From assembly GCF_026341825.1 (NCBI RefSeq), contig NZ_JAPENY010000001.1:3844001-3908000 (forward strand): a DNA stretch of 64,000 nucleotides, read 5' to 3'. Made by a program: the position numbers and the translations under genes. This document shows, piece by piece, positions 49,787-57,949 of this stretch; positions within the stretch are counted from its first letter, which is position 1; each line of letters opens with the position of its first letter. The notes beneath the pieces were generated by a model. The model searched no databases, was not told the DNA's origin, and was given only the letters and a program-made list of their open reading frames with translations. The DNA comes from Streptomyces sp. NBC_00620 (GTDB lineage: Bacteria; Actinomycetota; Actinomycetes; Streptomycetales; Streptomycetaceae).

Positions 49787-51283
49787 TCATGAGCGGGTGC
49801 AGCGGCCCGTGGGTGCGGTGGCCGGCGGGTGGCACTGGAGGCCGTAGTCGGCCGAACTCGTGCTCAGGTAGCGGCCGATGCAGGTGTTCGCCGTGGTCAG
49901 GCCGTGCTCCTCGCAGTACGACAGGGCGGCGCGGCCGTCGGTGAAGGGACCCGGAGCGTAGATCACCCAGTAGCCCGCGCGCAGCGAGGCGTAGTCGTCG
50001 CTGCGGACGAAGACCGCGTCGGGCACGGACTCCCTGACCTCGGCAAGACGCGTGTCCCGTGCGGAGGTTCCGGAGCTGACGGGCTCGGAGAAGAGCTGGG
50101 CGATCCAGCGGCCGGGCTCGGGGGAAGGCGAGGGCGGGCTCGACTCGGCCGGTCCGGGCGTCGAGGTGGAGGCAGTGGCGCTGGGGGACGGCTCCGGCGC
50201 GGAACTCGCGGGCGGGGTGGGCGTCCCGCTCGCCGGTGCGCCCGTGCTTCCGCCCGAACCCGCCTCCTTGGTGCCGTCGGATTCGTCGCGCAGGTTCAGG
50301 AACAGCGCGCTCGCCGCGGCGACCGCGAGCACCGCGGCCACGGCGACGGCGATTTTCGTACGGCTCCGCTGCCGGCCCCCGGTGTCCGGCGGCCGCGGGC
50401 TGTCCGGCCGGGTGGGCACGGGGGCGACGGGCGGCGGGGGAAGGACCGCTGTCGGCGTCGGCCGCGCCCAGTTCGGCGTCGTGCCCGACTCGACCTGCGC
50501 GAGCATCCCGTCCAGCCGGGCCGCGTCGGGGCGGGCCGCCGGATCCCGTACGAGCAGTGCCTCCAGGACCGGGGCGAGCGGCCCCGCACGGAGCGGCGGC
50601 GGCACCGGGTCGTCGAGGACCGCGGCCAGGGTGGCGAGTGTCGTGGCGCGGCGCAGCGGACTGACGCCCTCCGCGCAGACGTACAGGACGAGTCCCAGGG
50701 ACCAGAGGTCGGAGGCCGGGTCGTCGCCGTGGCCGCGGATCCGCTCCGGGGCCATGTACTCGGGCGAGCCGACCAGTTCGCCGGTGGCGGTCAGCGCGGT
50801 CGAGCCGTGCAGGGCCGCGATGCCGAAGTCGGTGAGGACCGCGGTGCCGTCGGGGCGCAGCAGGATGTTGGCGGGTTTGACGTCGCGGTGCTGGATGCCG
50901 GCGGCGTGCGCGGCGTGCAGGGCGGAGAGCACCTGGCGGCCGAGGCGGGCCGCTTCCACGGGCGCCAGGGGTCCCTCGTCGAGTCGGTCCTGGAGCGAGA
51001 CGCCGGGCACCAGCTCCATCACGATCCACGGGTGCGGGTCCACGTCCACGATGTGGTGAACCGTCACCACGTGCGGGTGACTGAGCCGGGCGAGCGCCCT
51101 GGCCTCGCGCAGCACCCGTTCCCGTACCGCCTCGGAGGCCTCCGCGTCCGGCCGTACGGCCTTGAGGGCGACATCGCGGTGCAGCACGGTGTCGCGGGCC
51201 CGCCACACCGTCCCCATCCCTCCGCTGCCGAGCCGCTCGAGCAGCTCGAAGCGTCCGTCGACGAGATCCCCCGGTGCGTTCAT
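49787..51283 (-). CDS. Eukaryotic-type Ser/Thr protein kinase with extracellular domain
   Basis: 498 residues. Kinase: LLERLGSGGMGTVWRARD, VALK lysine, catalytic HRDVKPANILL, DFGIAAL, GSPEYMAPE; all key residues are present. A single TM helix KIAVAVAAVLAVAAASALFL lies at about 325. Outside is a Pro/Ser/Thr-rich linker and a C-terminal SPOR-like domain (WIAQLFSEPVSSGTSARDTR, YWVIYAPGPFTDGRAALSYC). No PASTA domains are present, so it is an orphan sensor kinase and not PknB. It stands alone, with promoter space toward the divergent hydrolase. Confidence 0.92.
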   Translation of the reverse strand: MNAPGDLVDGRFELLERLGSGGMGTVWRARDTVLHRDVALKAVRPDAEASEAVRERVLREARALARLSHPHVVTVHHIVDVDPHPWIVMELVPGVSLQDRLDEGPLAPVEAARLGRQVLSALHAAHAAGIQHRDVKPANILLRPDGTAVLTDFGIAALHGSTALTATGELVGSPEYMAPERIRGHGDDPASDLWSLGLVLYVCAEGVSPLRRATTLATLAAVLDDPVPPPLRAGPLAPVLEALLVRDPAARPDAARLDGMLAQVESGTTPNWARPTPTAVLPPPPVAPVPTRPDSPRPPDTGGRQRSRTKIAVAVAAVLAVAAASALFLNLRDESDGTKEAGSGGSTGAPASGTPTPPASSAPEPSPSATASTSTPGPAESSPPSPSPEPGRWIAQLFSEPVSSGTSARDTRLAEVRESVPDAVFVRSDDYASLRAGYWVIYAPGPFTDGRAALSYCEEHGLTTANTCIGRYLSTSSADYGLQCHPPATAPTGRCTRS

Positions 51284-51544
51284 GCGCGACAGGCTAGAGC
51301 AGCCCTGTGTCCGGCCGTGCGGGAGGGCGCCGCCGGCCGCGGGCCGGCCGGGTCCCGCCCGCGAAGCCGACGGCACTCCGGGCGCGCAGCACGCCGGCGG
51401 CGCGGTTCGGCGCTGTCCCGGTCGCCAAGTGGGTTTATGTGCAAGCCTGTTGACCTGCGGATTCGTTTCATGGCATGGGCGTTTGGGCAGGGATCGTGCA
51501 GCATTTGTCCCGGTCCGCACCGGACCGAGGGAGGGGGGAGCGCT

Positions 51545-52420
51545 GTGCGTGACCATGTGCGGACGGCGGACGGGCGGCTGCTGCGGGTCGAGACCTCGGG
51601 CGATCCGTGCGGCCGGCCGGTGTTCCTGCTGCACGGCACGCCCGGCAGCCGGGTCGGACCCCGGCCGCGGTCCATGTTCCTGTATCAGCGCGGCACGCGG
51701 CTCATCAGCTACGACCGTCCCGGGTACGGAGGTTCCGACCGTCAGGCCGGACGCCGCGTCGTCGACGTCGTACAGGACGTGGCCGTCGTCGCGGACGCCC
51801 TCGGGCTGGACAGGTTCGCGGTGGCCGGCCGCTCCGGAGGCGCCCCGCACGCGCTGGCCTGCGCCGCGCTGCTGCCGGACCGGGTGACCCGGGCCGCCGC
51901 GCTCGTCGGGCTCGCGCCGCGGGACGCGGAGGGGCTCGACTGGTTCGCGGGGATGGCGCCGTCCAACGTGAACGAGTTCCGGACCGCGTCCACCGACCCC
52001 GAGCGGTTCGTGGCCCGGCTGATCCCGCGCTCCGCCGCGATCCGCAGTGATCCCGCACGGCTCCTCGAAGAGCTGCGGAGCGAGCTGACCGAAGACGACC
52101 GGCTGATCGTCTCGGACACCGGCATGAGGTCGATGATGCTGCGCAACTTCCGTGAGGCGCTGCGCACTTCACCGTACGGATGGATCGACGACGCCCTCGC
52201 TCTCGCCGGTCCCTGGGGATTCGACCCCGCCGACATCCGGGTGCCGGTCATGCTGTGGCACGGCGGGAAGGACGTGTACTCCCCGGCCTCCCACGCCTCC
52301 TGGCTCGCCGACCGCATCCCGCGGGTCAGGACGGTCGTCGAACCCACCGCGGCCCACTTCTCGGCACTGCGCGCACTGCCCCAGGCACTCAACTGGCTGA
52401 CCCGGGACACCCCCGACTGA
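51545..52420 (+). CDS. Alpha/beta hydrolase
   Basis: 291 residues from GTG 51545, behind GAGGGAGGGGGG. Oxyanion region FLLHGTPGSRVG, DRPGYGGSDRQ, nucleophile in FAVAGRSGGAPHALACAALL, Asp in MLWHGGKDVYSP and His in PTAAHFSALRAL. A general hydrolase of the proline-iminopeptidase/epoxide-hydrolase-like clan. It converges on the fxsT-like gene with 26 bp between stops. The substrate is unknown. Confidence 0.88.
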   Translation: MRDHVRTADGRLLRVETSGDPCGRPVFLLHGTPGSRVGPRPRSMFLYQRGTRLISYDRPGYGGSDRQAGRRVVDVVQDVAVVADALGLDRFAVAGRSGGAPHALACAALLPDRVTRAAALVGLAPRDAEGLDWFAGMAPSNVNEFRTASTDPERFVARLIPRSAAIRSDPARLLEELRSELTEDDRLIVSDTGMRSMMLRNFREALRTSPYGWIDDALALAGPWGFDPADIRVPVMLWHGGKDVYSPASHASWLADRIPRVRTVVEPTAAHFSALRALPQALNWLTRDTPD

Positions 52421-52446
52421 CGGCGAGGTGTCCCACCCAAAGAGCC

Positions 52447-55400
52447 TCAGACCGCCAGCGGCTCCAGATCCCGGTAGATCCGTCGCTTGATCTCGGCGAA
52501 CTGGGTCATGCCGTTCTCGTCCCCGAGCAGCCTGCGCAGCTCCGGGAGAGCCTCGTCGCGCAGGCGGTGGGCCTCGTCCTCGCGGCCGAGCGCGCTCAGT
52601 GTGAGCGTGGAGTTGCTGACGACGGCCAGGGTCTCGGGGTGATGCGGGCCGAGCACCTCGGCGAGGGTGTCCACCGCCTTCTTCTCCAGCTCCCGGGCCT
52701 CGTCGAAGCGCCCCTGGTCGGCCAGCACGTTGGCGTAGTTGATGCCGGAGAACAGAGTGTGCGGATGCTGCTCCCCGAGCACCTCCGCCATCCTCGGCAC
52801 CACCTGGCCGAACACCTCCTCCGCCGCCGCGGCGTCTCCGCAGCCCCAGTGGAAGATCCCCAGGTTGTTGAGAGCGGCCTGCGTGTACGGGTGGTCCTTG
52901 CCCGGCACCTTCACATACTCGGCCAGCGCCTCCTGGGCCACCTCGCGCGCCGTGTCGCGCTCGTCGGCGGCGAACAGGTCGGCCGCCATGTTGAGGTCGC
53001 AGGCGAGGGAGTCCGGAGTCGGCGCCGGGTACTGGGCCCGGTACTCGGCCCTGGTCGAGGTCGTCAGCCGCCGGGCGTCCTCCAGCTGCCCCGCCCTGCG
53101 CAGCGAGACGGCCAGGGACTTCGCGCACCTGAGGGTGCCCGGGAAACTCTTGCCCAGGATGCGCTTGTGCGCGTCGTAGGCGCGCGACAGCAGTGCCACG
53201 GACTCGGAGTAGCGGCCGACCTCCCGCAGGTCGCGGCCGAGACATTCGGCCGAGGACAGGGTGTAGGGGTGGTCGGGCCCCAGCACCTCCGTGCGCCGGT
53301 CCAGCGTCTCCTGGTCGAGGGCGCGGGCGTCGCTGTAGCGGCCCACCATGCGGAATGCCAGCGCGAGGTTGTTGGCCGCACTGAGGGTGCGCCGGTGCGA
53401 CTCGTGGAAGATCTGGCTGAAGCCCTGGTGCGCCTCGCGGGCGAGTTCGACCGCGGACCGGTAGGCGCCGAGCGCCGCGAGGTCACTGGCCAGGTTGGAC
53501 GTCGTGACGTACGTGTGCGGATGCGAGGGGCCGAGCACGCTGCGCTGGCGCTCCAGGAGTTCCGTGTCTATCTCGCGGGCCTCCACATAGCGACCTTGGG
53601 AACGCAGCACGCTGGCGAGCTGGCAGCGCAGATACAGGTACTGCACGTCGTCCTCGCCGAGCAGCGGCTTCCAGTGCGCGAGCAGGTCCTCGGCACGCTG
53701 CTGGGCGTTGGGGAAGTCGCCGCGCTTCCAGAGGTAGCGGACGCGGTCGATGAGCAGGCGGCGGGCCTCGGCCTCCTTGCAGCTGCGGGCGTCCGACGCG
53801 GTGAGGTGCGGCCAGATGACGGCGAAGCGCGGCCATGTCTCGGGGTCGTCGATGGGCTCGTCGCCGTCGGGGCGGGCACCCGCAAGGACGGTGTGCACCA
53901 CGTGCCGGGCCTGCCGCTGCTCCTCCTCGGTCAGCTGGGCGCGGATCACGGCCTGCACCAGCCGGTGGACCTGGATGCTGTTGCTGACCTGGTCGACCTT
54001 GGCGAGCGCGAACCGGCCGATCTCACGGATGACGCGGCCGAGCAGCAGACTCTCCTGGAGCGCGGGGTCGTACCGCTTGAGGTCGTCGATCATCTCCTTG
54101 CTGTACAGCAGCTGCGAGGAGATCTGCTCGGGGGCGAGAAAAGCGCAGAGCTGGAGCAGACGGACCGACGCAGGTGAACGTTCCTTCAGCCGGGCGATGG
54201 AGATGTTCCAGGTCGCCGCCACCGAGTGGGAGTAGTCGGCGGGCTGGTTGAGCGCCAGCACGTCGGTGGTCTGTTCGGCGAGCTGGCGCAGATAGTCGTC
54301 GATCGGGGTGGCCGTCTCCGCCAGCCAGGCCGCCGTCTGCTCGACCGCCAGGGGCAGGTCGCCCACCGCGTTCGCCACCTTGTCGGCCTCGTCCTCGCTG
54401 AGCCCGGAGGCACGCCGGGTGAGGTGCTCGACGCTCTCGTCGCGCAGGAAGACGTCGATGGGCATGGACGTTCCCTGCTGCGCCCAGGCCTGGTTGCGCG
54501 AGGTGATGAGGATGTGTCCACCGCCGCCCGTCGGGAAGTAGCGGGAGAGCCTCGCCGGGTCGTCGGCGTTGTCGAAGACGAGTATCCAGCGCTTGGTCGG
54601 CAGCCCGCGGGCGAGCATCTGCAACGCCTCCTGGCCGGCCAGGGTCATGTCCTCGCCGCCCGGTGCACCGATACGGGCGGCCAGTTCGGCGAGTGAGGCG
54701 ACGATGTCGTCCTCGTGCTCGGCCGAGATCCACCACACCAGGTCGTAGTCGGCCATGAAGCGGTGTACGTACTCGATGGCGACCTGCGACTTGCCGACCC
54801 CGCCGAGCCCGAACAGCGCCTGGGGCTGCGGCAGAACGGCGGACACGCCGCCGCCGAGCTGGTCGCGGACCCGGTCCAGGATGAGATTGCGGCCGGTGAA
54901 GGTGGTGTTGCGCTGGGGGGCGTTCCAGATCGCCGGAGTGTTCCCCGGGAACCGGGGTCCCGAAGGCCCGATGTCGACGGGCTGCGCCGGCACGTCCACG
55001 GCGCCAAGGAGCTCGGTGACGCACTGGGCGTCGTCGAGCCGGTGCAGGTCGACCGGGTTGTGGTCCCGGTACGAGGTGGGCGTGGGGACGTCGTCGACGC
55101 GCAGCGAGACCATGGTGCCGTGCACGCCCTCCGGGTCCGAGTCGCTCAGGGCGCGCCAGATGGCGTCCGCGTACCGGGACTTCTGGAAGGCCTTCGACAG
55201 CAGCACGAGGGTGCGCACCGTCGGGTCCGGGCGTTCGACGGGACCGGTGGATATCTCGTGCAGCGTGACGACGCAGCCGCAGCGCCGCAGGATCGCGTCG
55301 GCCCAGTCGGCCCAGGTGCGGTTCTCCGCCGCGTACGCGAGGACGACATTGGCCGTCGCCGCCAGCGGCCGCCGCCGCAGGAACGCGTCACGGCAGCGCA

Positions 55401-56382
55401 GTCGCACCGGCTCGGGTACCGGCGGCAGCGAGGTGATCTCGCCGTCGGAGATGACGGAGGTGAGCCGTTCGAAGGCGGACAGCAGCGAGTTGGCGATACC
55501 GCTCTCGTCGCCGACGGTGGCGAGCGTCTCCTCGTACGCGTAGTAAGGGCGGTAGGGGATCTCGACGTTGCCCCAGTACGCGGTCAGGTCCTCGGAACCG
55601 AGCTCCTCGCCGCCGAGCCCCTTGGGCAGCCCGTCGAACTTCAGCCGGGCGAGGGCTCGTCCGGCGTCGACCTTCTCCTTCTCGCCCTCGTCGATGCGCA
55701 TCGGGACGGGCAGCACCCGGATGGTGCGCTTGCGGTAGCCGTCCTCGACGCTGCGGGCCACGGCGGCCGCGCCGTCCAGCGACTGGTCGCTCAGTGTGAA
55801 GCAGTCCACGAGCACGTCGGGCATCTGGATGGTGCAGATGTCGGCGTTGTCGGACAGCCCGGTCCGGCTGTCGATGAGGACGTAGTCGTAACTGGCCTTC
55901 ATGTCGTCGCGCAGCGCGTCGAGGAACAGCCCGCCGCCGAGCCGTTCGTAGAAGTTGTCCCACTCGAAGGAGGACACGGTCGCCGAGTACGAGCGGTCCT
56001 GGCGTCCGGCGGACAGGAAGTCGAGCGAACCGCCGTCCTGGAAGCGCAGTCCGAGGCGCTCGGGGGTGAGCGAGATGGCGTGCTGCTCGACGTGCGCGTA
56101 GTCGAGGTGCCAGGCGCCGGAGCGCTGGGGTCCGGTGGTCGCGGCCCAGGCGTAGTCGTGGATCAGATTGATGACACCGGTGGTGGCCGCGAGCGCGTTG
56201 GGATCGAGGAAGGGGTGGAAGAAGCGGTGCAGCCCCGGAGCCTCCAGGTCCCAGTCGACGGCCAGCACACGCTTGCCGTTGGCCGCGAGGATCCACGCAG
56301 TGTTGGCCAGGGCCATCGTGCGCCCTGTGCCGCCTTTGTACGAGTAGAAGGTGATGATGCGTCCGTCCTGCTCCGCCGTCAT
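52447..56382 (-). CDS. fxsT: FxSxx-COOH system TPR protein (FxsT-like): MinD-like ATPase, TIR-like, NB-ARC, TPR
   Basis: 1311 residues. ATG 56382 overlaps the fxsC stop (ATGA), behind GGAGGAG. The N-terminus is a ParA/MinD-type ATPase with deviant Walker A TFYSYKGGTGRTMALANTAW, YDYVLIDSRTGLSDNAD and LPVPMRIDEGE. At ~345-480 is a TIR-like region (NVVLAYAAENRTWADWADAI, TLVLLSKAFQKSRYADAI). An NB-ARC module follows: ALFGLGGVGKSQVAIEYVHR, RWILVFDNADDPARL, GGHILITSRNQ, LPLAVEQTAAWL. From ~850 onward are tetratricopeptide repeats of the kinesin-light-chain type (HPHTYVTTSNLASDLAALG). This is the known large partner of FxsB/FxsC; its biological role is still unclear. Confidence 0.92.
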   Translation of the reverse strand: MTAEQDGRIITFYSYKGGTGRTMALANTAWILAANGKRVLAVDWDLEAPGLHRFFHPFLDPNALAATTGVINLIHDYAWAATTGPQRSGAWHLDYAHVEQHAISLTPERLGLRFQDGGSLDFLSAGRQDRSYSATVSSFEWDNFYERLGGGLFLDALRDDMKASYDYVLIDSRTGLSDNADICTIQMPDVLVDCFTLSDQSLDGAAAVARSVEDGYRKRTIRVLPVPMRIDEGEKEKVDAGRALARLKFDGLPKGLGGEELGSEDLTAYWGNVEIPYRPYYAYEETLATVGDESGIANSLLSAFERLTSVISDGEITSLPPVPEPVRLRCRDAFLRRRPLAATANVVLAYAAENRTWADWADAILRRCGCVVTLHEISTGPVERPDPTVRTLVLLSKAFQKSRYADAIWRALSDSDPEGVHGTMVSLRVDDVPTPTSYRDHNPVDLHRLDDAQCVTELLGAVDVPAQPVDIGPSGPRFPGNTPAIWNAPQRNTTFTGRNLILDRVRDQLGGGVSAVLPQPQALFGLGGVGKSQVAIEYVHRFMADYDLVWWISAEHEDDIVASLAELAARIGAPGGEDMTLAGQEALQMLARGLPTKRWILVFDNADDPARLSRYFPTGGGGHILITSRNQAWAQQGTSMPIDVFLRDESVEHLTRRASGLSEDEADKVANAVGDLPLAVEQTAAWLAETATPIDDYLRQLAEQTTDVLALNQPADYSHSVAATWNISIARLKERSPASVRLLQLCAFLAPEQISSQLLYSKEMIDDLKRYDPALQESLLLGRVIREIGRFALAKVDQVSNSIQVHRLVQAVIRAQLTEEEQRQARHVVHTVLAGARPDGDEPIDDPETWPRFAVIWPHLTASDARSCKEAEARRLLIDRVRYLWKRGDFPNAQQRAEDLLAHWKPLLGEDDVQYLYLRCQLASVLRSQGRYVEAREIDTELLERQRSVLGPSHPHTYVTTSNLASDLAALGAYRSAVELAREAHQGFSQIFHESHRRTLSAANNLALAFRMVGRYSDARALDQETLDRRTEVLGPDHPYTLSSAECLGRDLREVGRYSESVALLSRAYDAHKRILGKSFPGTLRCAKSLAVSLRRAGQLEDARRLTTSTRAEYRAQYPAPTPDSLACDLNMAADLFAADERDTAREVAQEALAEYVKVPGKDHPYTQAALNNLGIFHWGCGDAAAAEEVFGQVVPRMAEVLGEQHPHTLFSGINYANVLADQGRFDEARELEKKAVDTLAEVLGPHHPETLAVVSNSTLTLSALGREDEAHRLRDEALPELRRLLGDENGMTQFAEIKRRIYRDLEPLAV

Positions 56383-57710
56383 GCTTCTTCTCCTCCGTAT
56401 TCGGATCCGCCATCGGGGAGCGGCGGGTGGGTGGGGCCTGTCAGGCGGGGCCTGGGGATCGACGGGCCCGGTGGCGGATACGCCTTGGCATGCTTGAGGT
56501 ACTGCCGGGTCGCGTGGGCGACGACGGTGGGGAGTACGTCGGTGAAGGCCTTCAGGGTCGGCACGCCGTTGACCGCGAGCCGGCTGTCGGTGCGCCTGCC
56601 CCGGTCCAGGATCAGCGGCAGGGTCCGCTCCAGTTCCTCGGTGAGCTTCTGGCCCTCGGCGCCGTGACACTGGATGTCGGCCCGGTTCCAGGGGACGACC
56701 GCACTGACCCAGGGGCGGGCGTTCGCGTCGAACGCCTTGAGCCTGCGCCGCCGTTCCTCGTCGGTCAGCGCCCACCGGTCGATGAGCAGAATGCCGGGGT
56801 GGCTCGTCGGCGACTTGTCGCCGGCATCGGCGTCGTCCGCGTCGTCCGGCGGCGGGTCCGCACCGGGGTCCTCGTCGTCGAAGGAGGACACCGTGATCCG
56901 GTAGTCGAGCGACCGGACCAGCTCCTCGGCGAGCGCGGGCAGCGGCCGGGCCGAATGGTAGGGGTTCCAGTCCTGGGCGTCCTCGCCGTACGGGCGGACG
57001 TCACGGTGCTCGGGAACGCTGTGCCGGGTGGGCGCGGCCACCGTCAGATGGATACGCCGGGGGCCCTCGCCGCGTGGCTTGAAAGCGCTGGGCGTCCGCT
57101 CGTGGGCGCGGGGCCTGCTGGAGGGCAGCGGCGACTCGTGTGCGACCCGCACGATCCGCTGGGCCAGCCCGAGAACGGTCTCCTCGTACTCGTCGTGCAG
57201 CCGGTTGAGTTTGATCAGCCCGTAGATCCCGTTCGCCGCGTACCGGTCCCCGAAGGCACCGTGGTCGACGTGGATGTGCCGTACGGAGTCCGGGAGTTGG
57301 GCGAAATCGATGTGCGTCCACAGGGCGGGGACAATGGCTGTACCGGCACTGGCACCGGTGGCCCGCGCCCGCAGAATGCGCTCGTTGAACGCGAACCATT
57401 CCCGACCGCAGCTCTCGCTCGTGAAGTAGCGCGGTGAAAAAAGTGGAACGAAGACCCGGCAGGTCGCGAGATTCTCACTGAGTTTCTCCGGCCACCCGTC
57501 CCCCGACCGCATCTCCCGGTCCATGAAACCCGCGGGAGCACCGGCCGGAAGATCCGTGAGCGCCATGATGTGGTCGCACAGATCCGTGAAGAGCACATGC
57601 ACCCAGTGATCGGGATCGCCTCCGTGCGGCCCCCAGGGTGGCGTATGGGCGTAACTCAGAAAGAAATACGGCCGGTTGTCCGAAGCCCGTTCCCGTTCAG
57701 GTGTGTCCAC
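56379..57710 (-). CDS. fxsC: FxsC-like TIR-domain protein
   Basis: 443 residues from GTG 57710, behind GGGGGG; an ATG at 57764 is an alternative. The N-terminal TIR-like domain reads RPYFFLSYAHTPPWGPHGGD, GFMDREMRSGDGWPEKLSEN, CRVFVPLFSPRYFTSESCGR, EWFAFNER (the Glu in a catalytic-type position). The C-terminal part is a second alpha/beta domain (YRITVSSFDDED, GILLIDRWALTDEERRRRL, PWVSAVVPWNRADIQC) typical of FxsC. It lies between fxsB and fxsT. Unlike other genes of the operon it is separated from fxsB by ~240 bp. Confidence 0.9.
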   Translation of the reverse strand: MDTPERERASDNRPYFFLSYAHTPPWGPHGGDPDHWVHVLFTDLCDHIMALTDLPAGAPAGFMDREMRSGDGWPEKLSENLATCRVFVPLFSPRYFTSESCGREWFAFNERILRARATGASAGTAIVPALWTHIDFAQLPDSVRHIHVDHGAFGDRYAANGIYGLIKLNRLHDEYEETVLGLAQRIVRVAHESPLPSSRPRAHERTPSAFKPRGEGPRRIHLTVAAPTRHSVPEHRDVRPYGEDAQDWNPYHSARPLPALAEELVRSLDYRITVSSFDDEDPGADPPPDDADDADAGDKSPTSHPGILLIDRWALTDEERRRRLKAFDANARPWVSAVVPWNRADIQCHGAEGQKLTEELERTLPLILDRGRRTDSRLAVNGVPTLKAFTDVLPTVVAHATRQYLKHAKAYPPPGPSIPRPRLTGPTHPPLPDGGSEYGGEEA

Positions 57711-57949
57711 GCGCCCCCCTGCTGACTGATGAACCCCCTGGGGGATGTCATCGAGCCGGAACAAACAATGTGCCCGACGCCCTGCCCACGCGTGCCGTTT
57801 GTTTCACGTCATTCACTGGCGATATCCGGACATCCGGGCGCCGGTGAGGTCGACGACCACCTACATGTCCCGAAGAGTGACGTCCTTCCCGGCCAAAGCG
57901 CCGGACCGTCAACTCCCTGGACGGGGTGAAGAGTTCATGGGCGGCCTCC

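Noticed and set aside
54715..56667. 650-residue plus-strand frame opposite fxsT
   Set aside because: High-GC shadow frame; the minus-strand reading has MinD, NB-ARC and TPR motifs.
57760..57815. AACAAAC…GTTTGTT inverted repeat between fxsB and fxsC
   Set aside because: Seven-base arms separated by about 35 bases; not distinguishable from chance.
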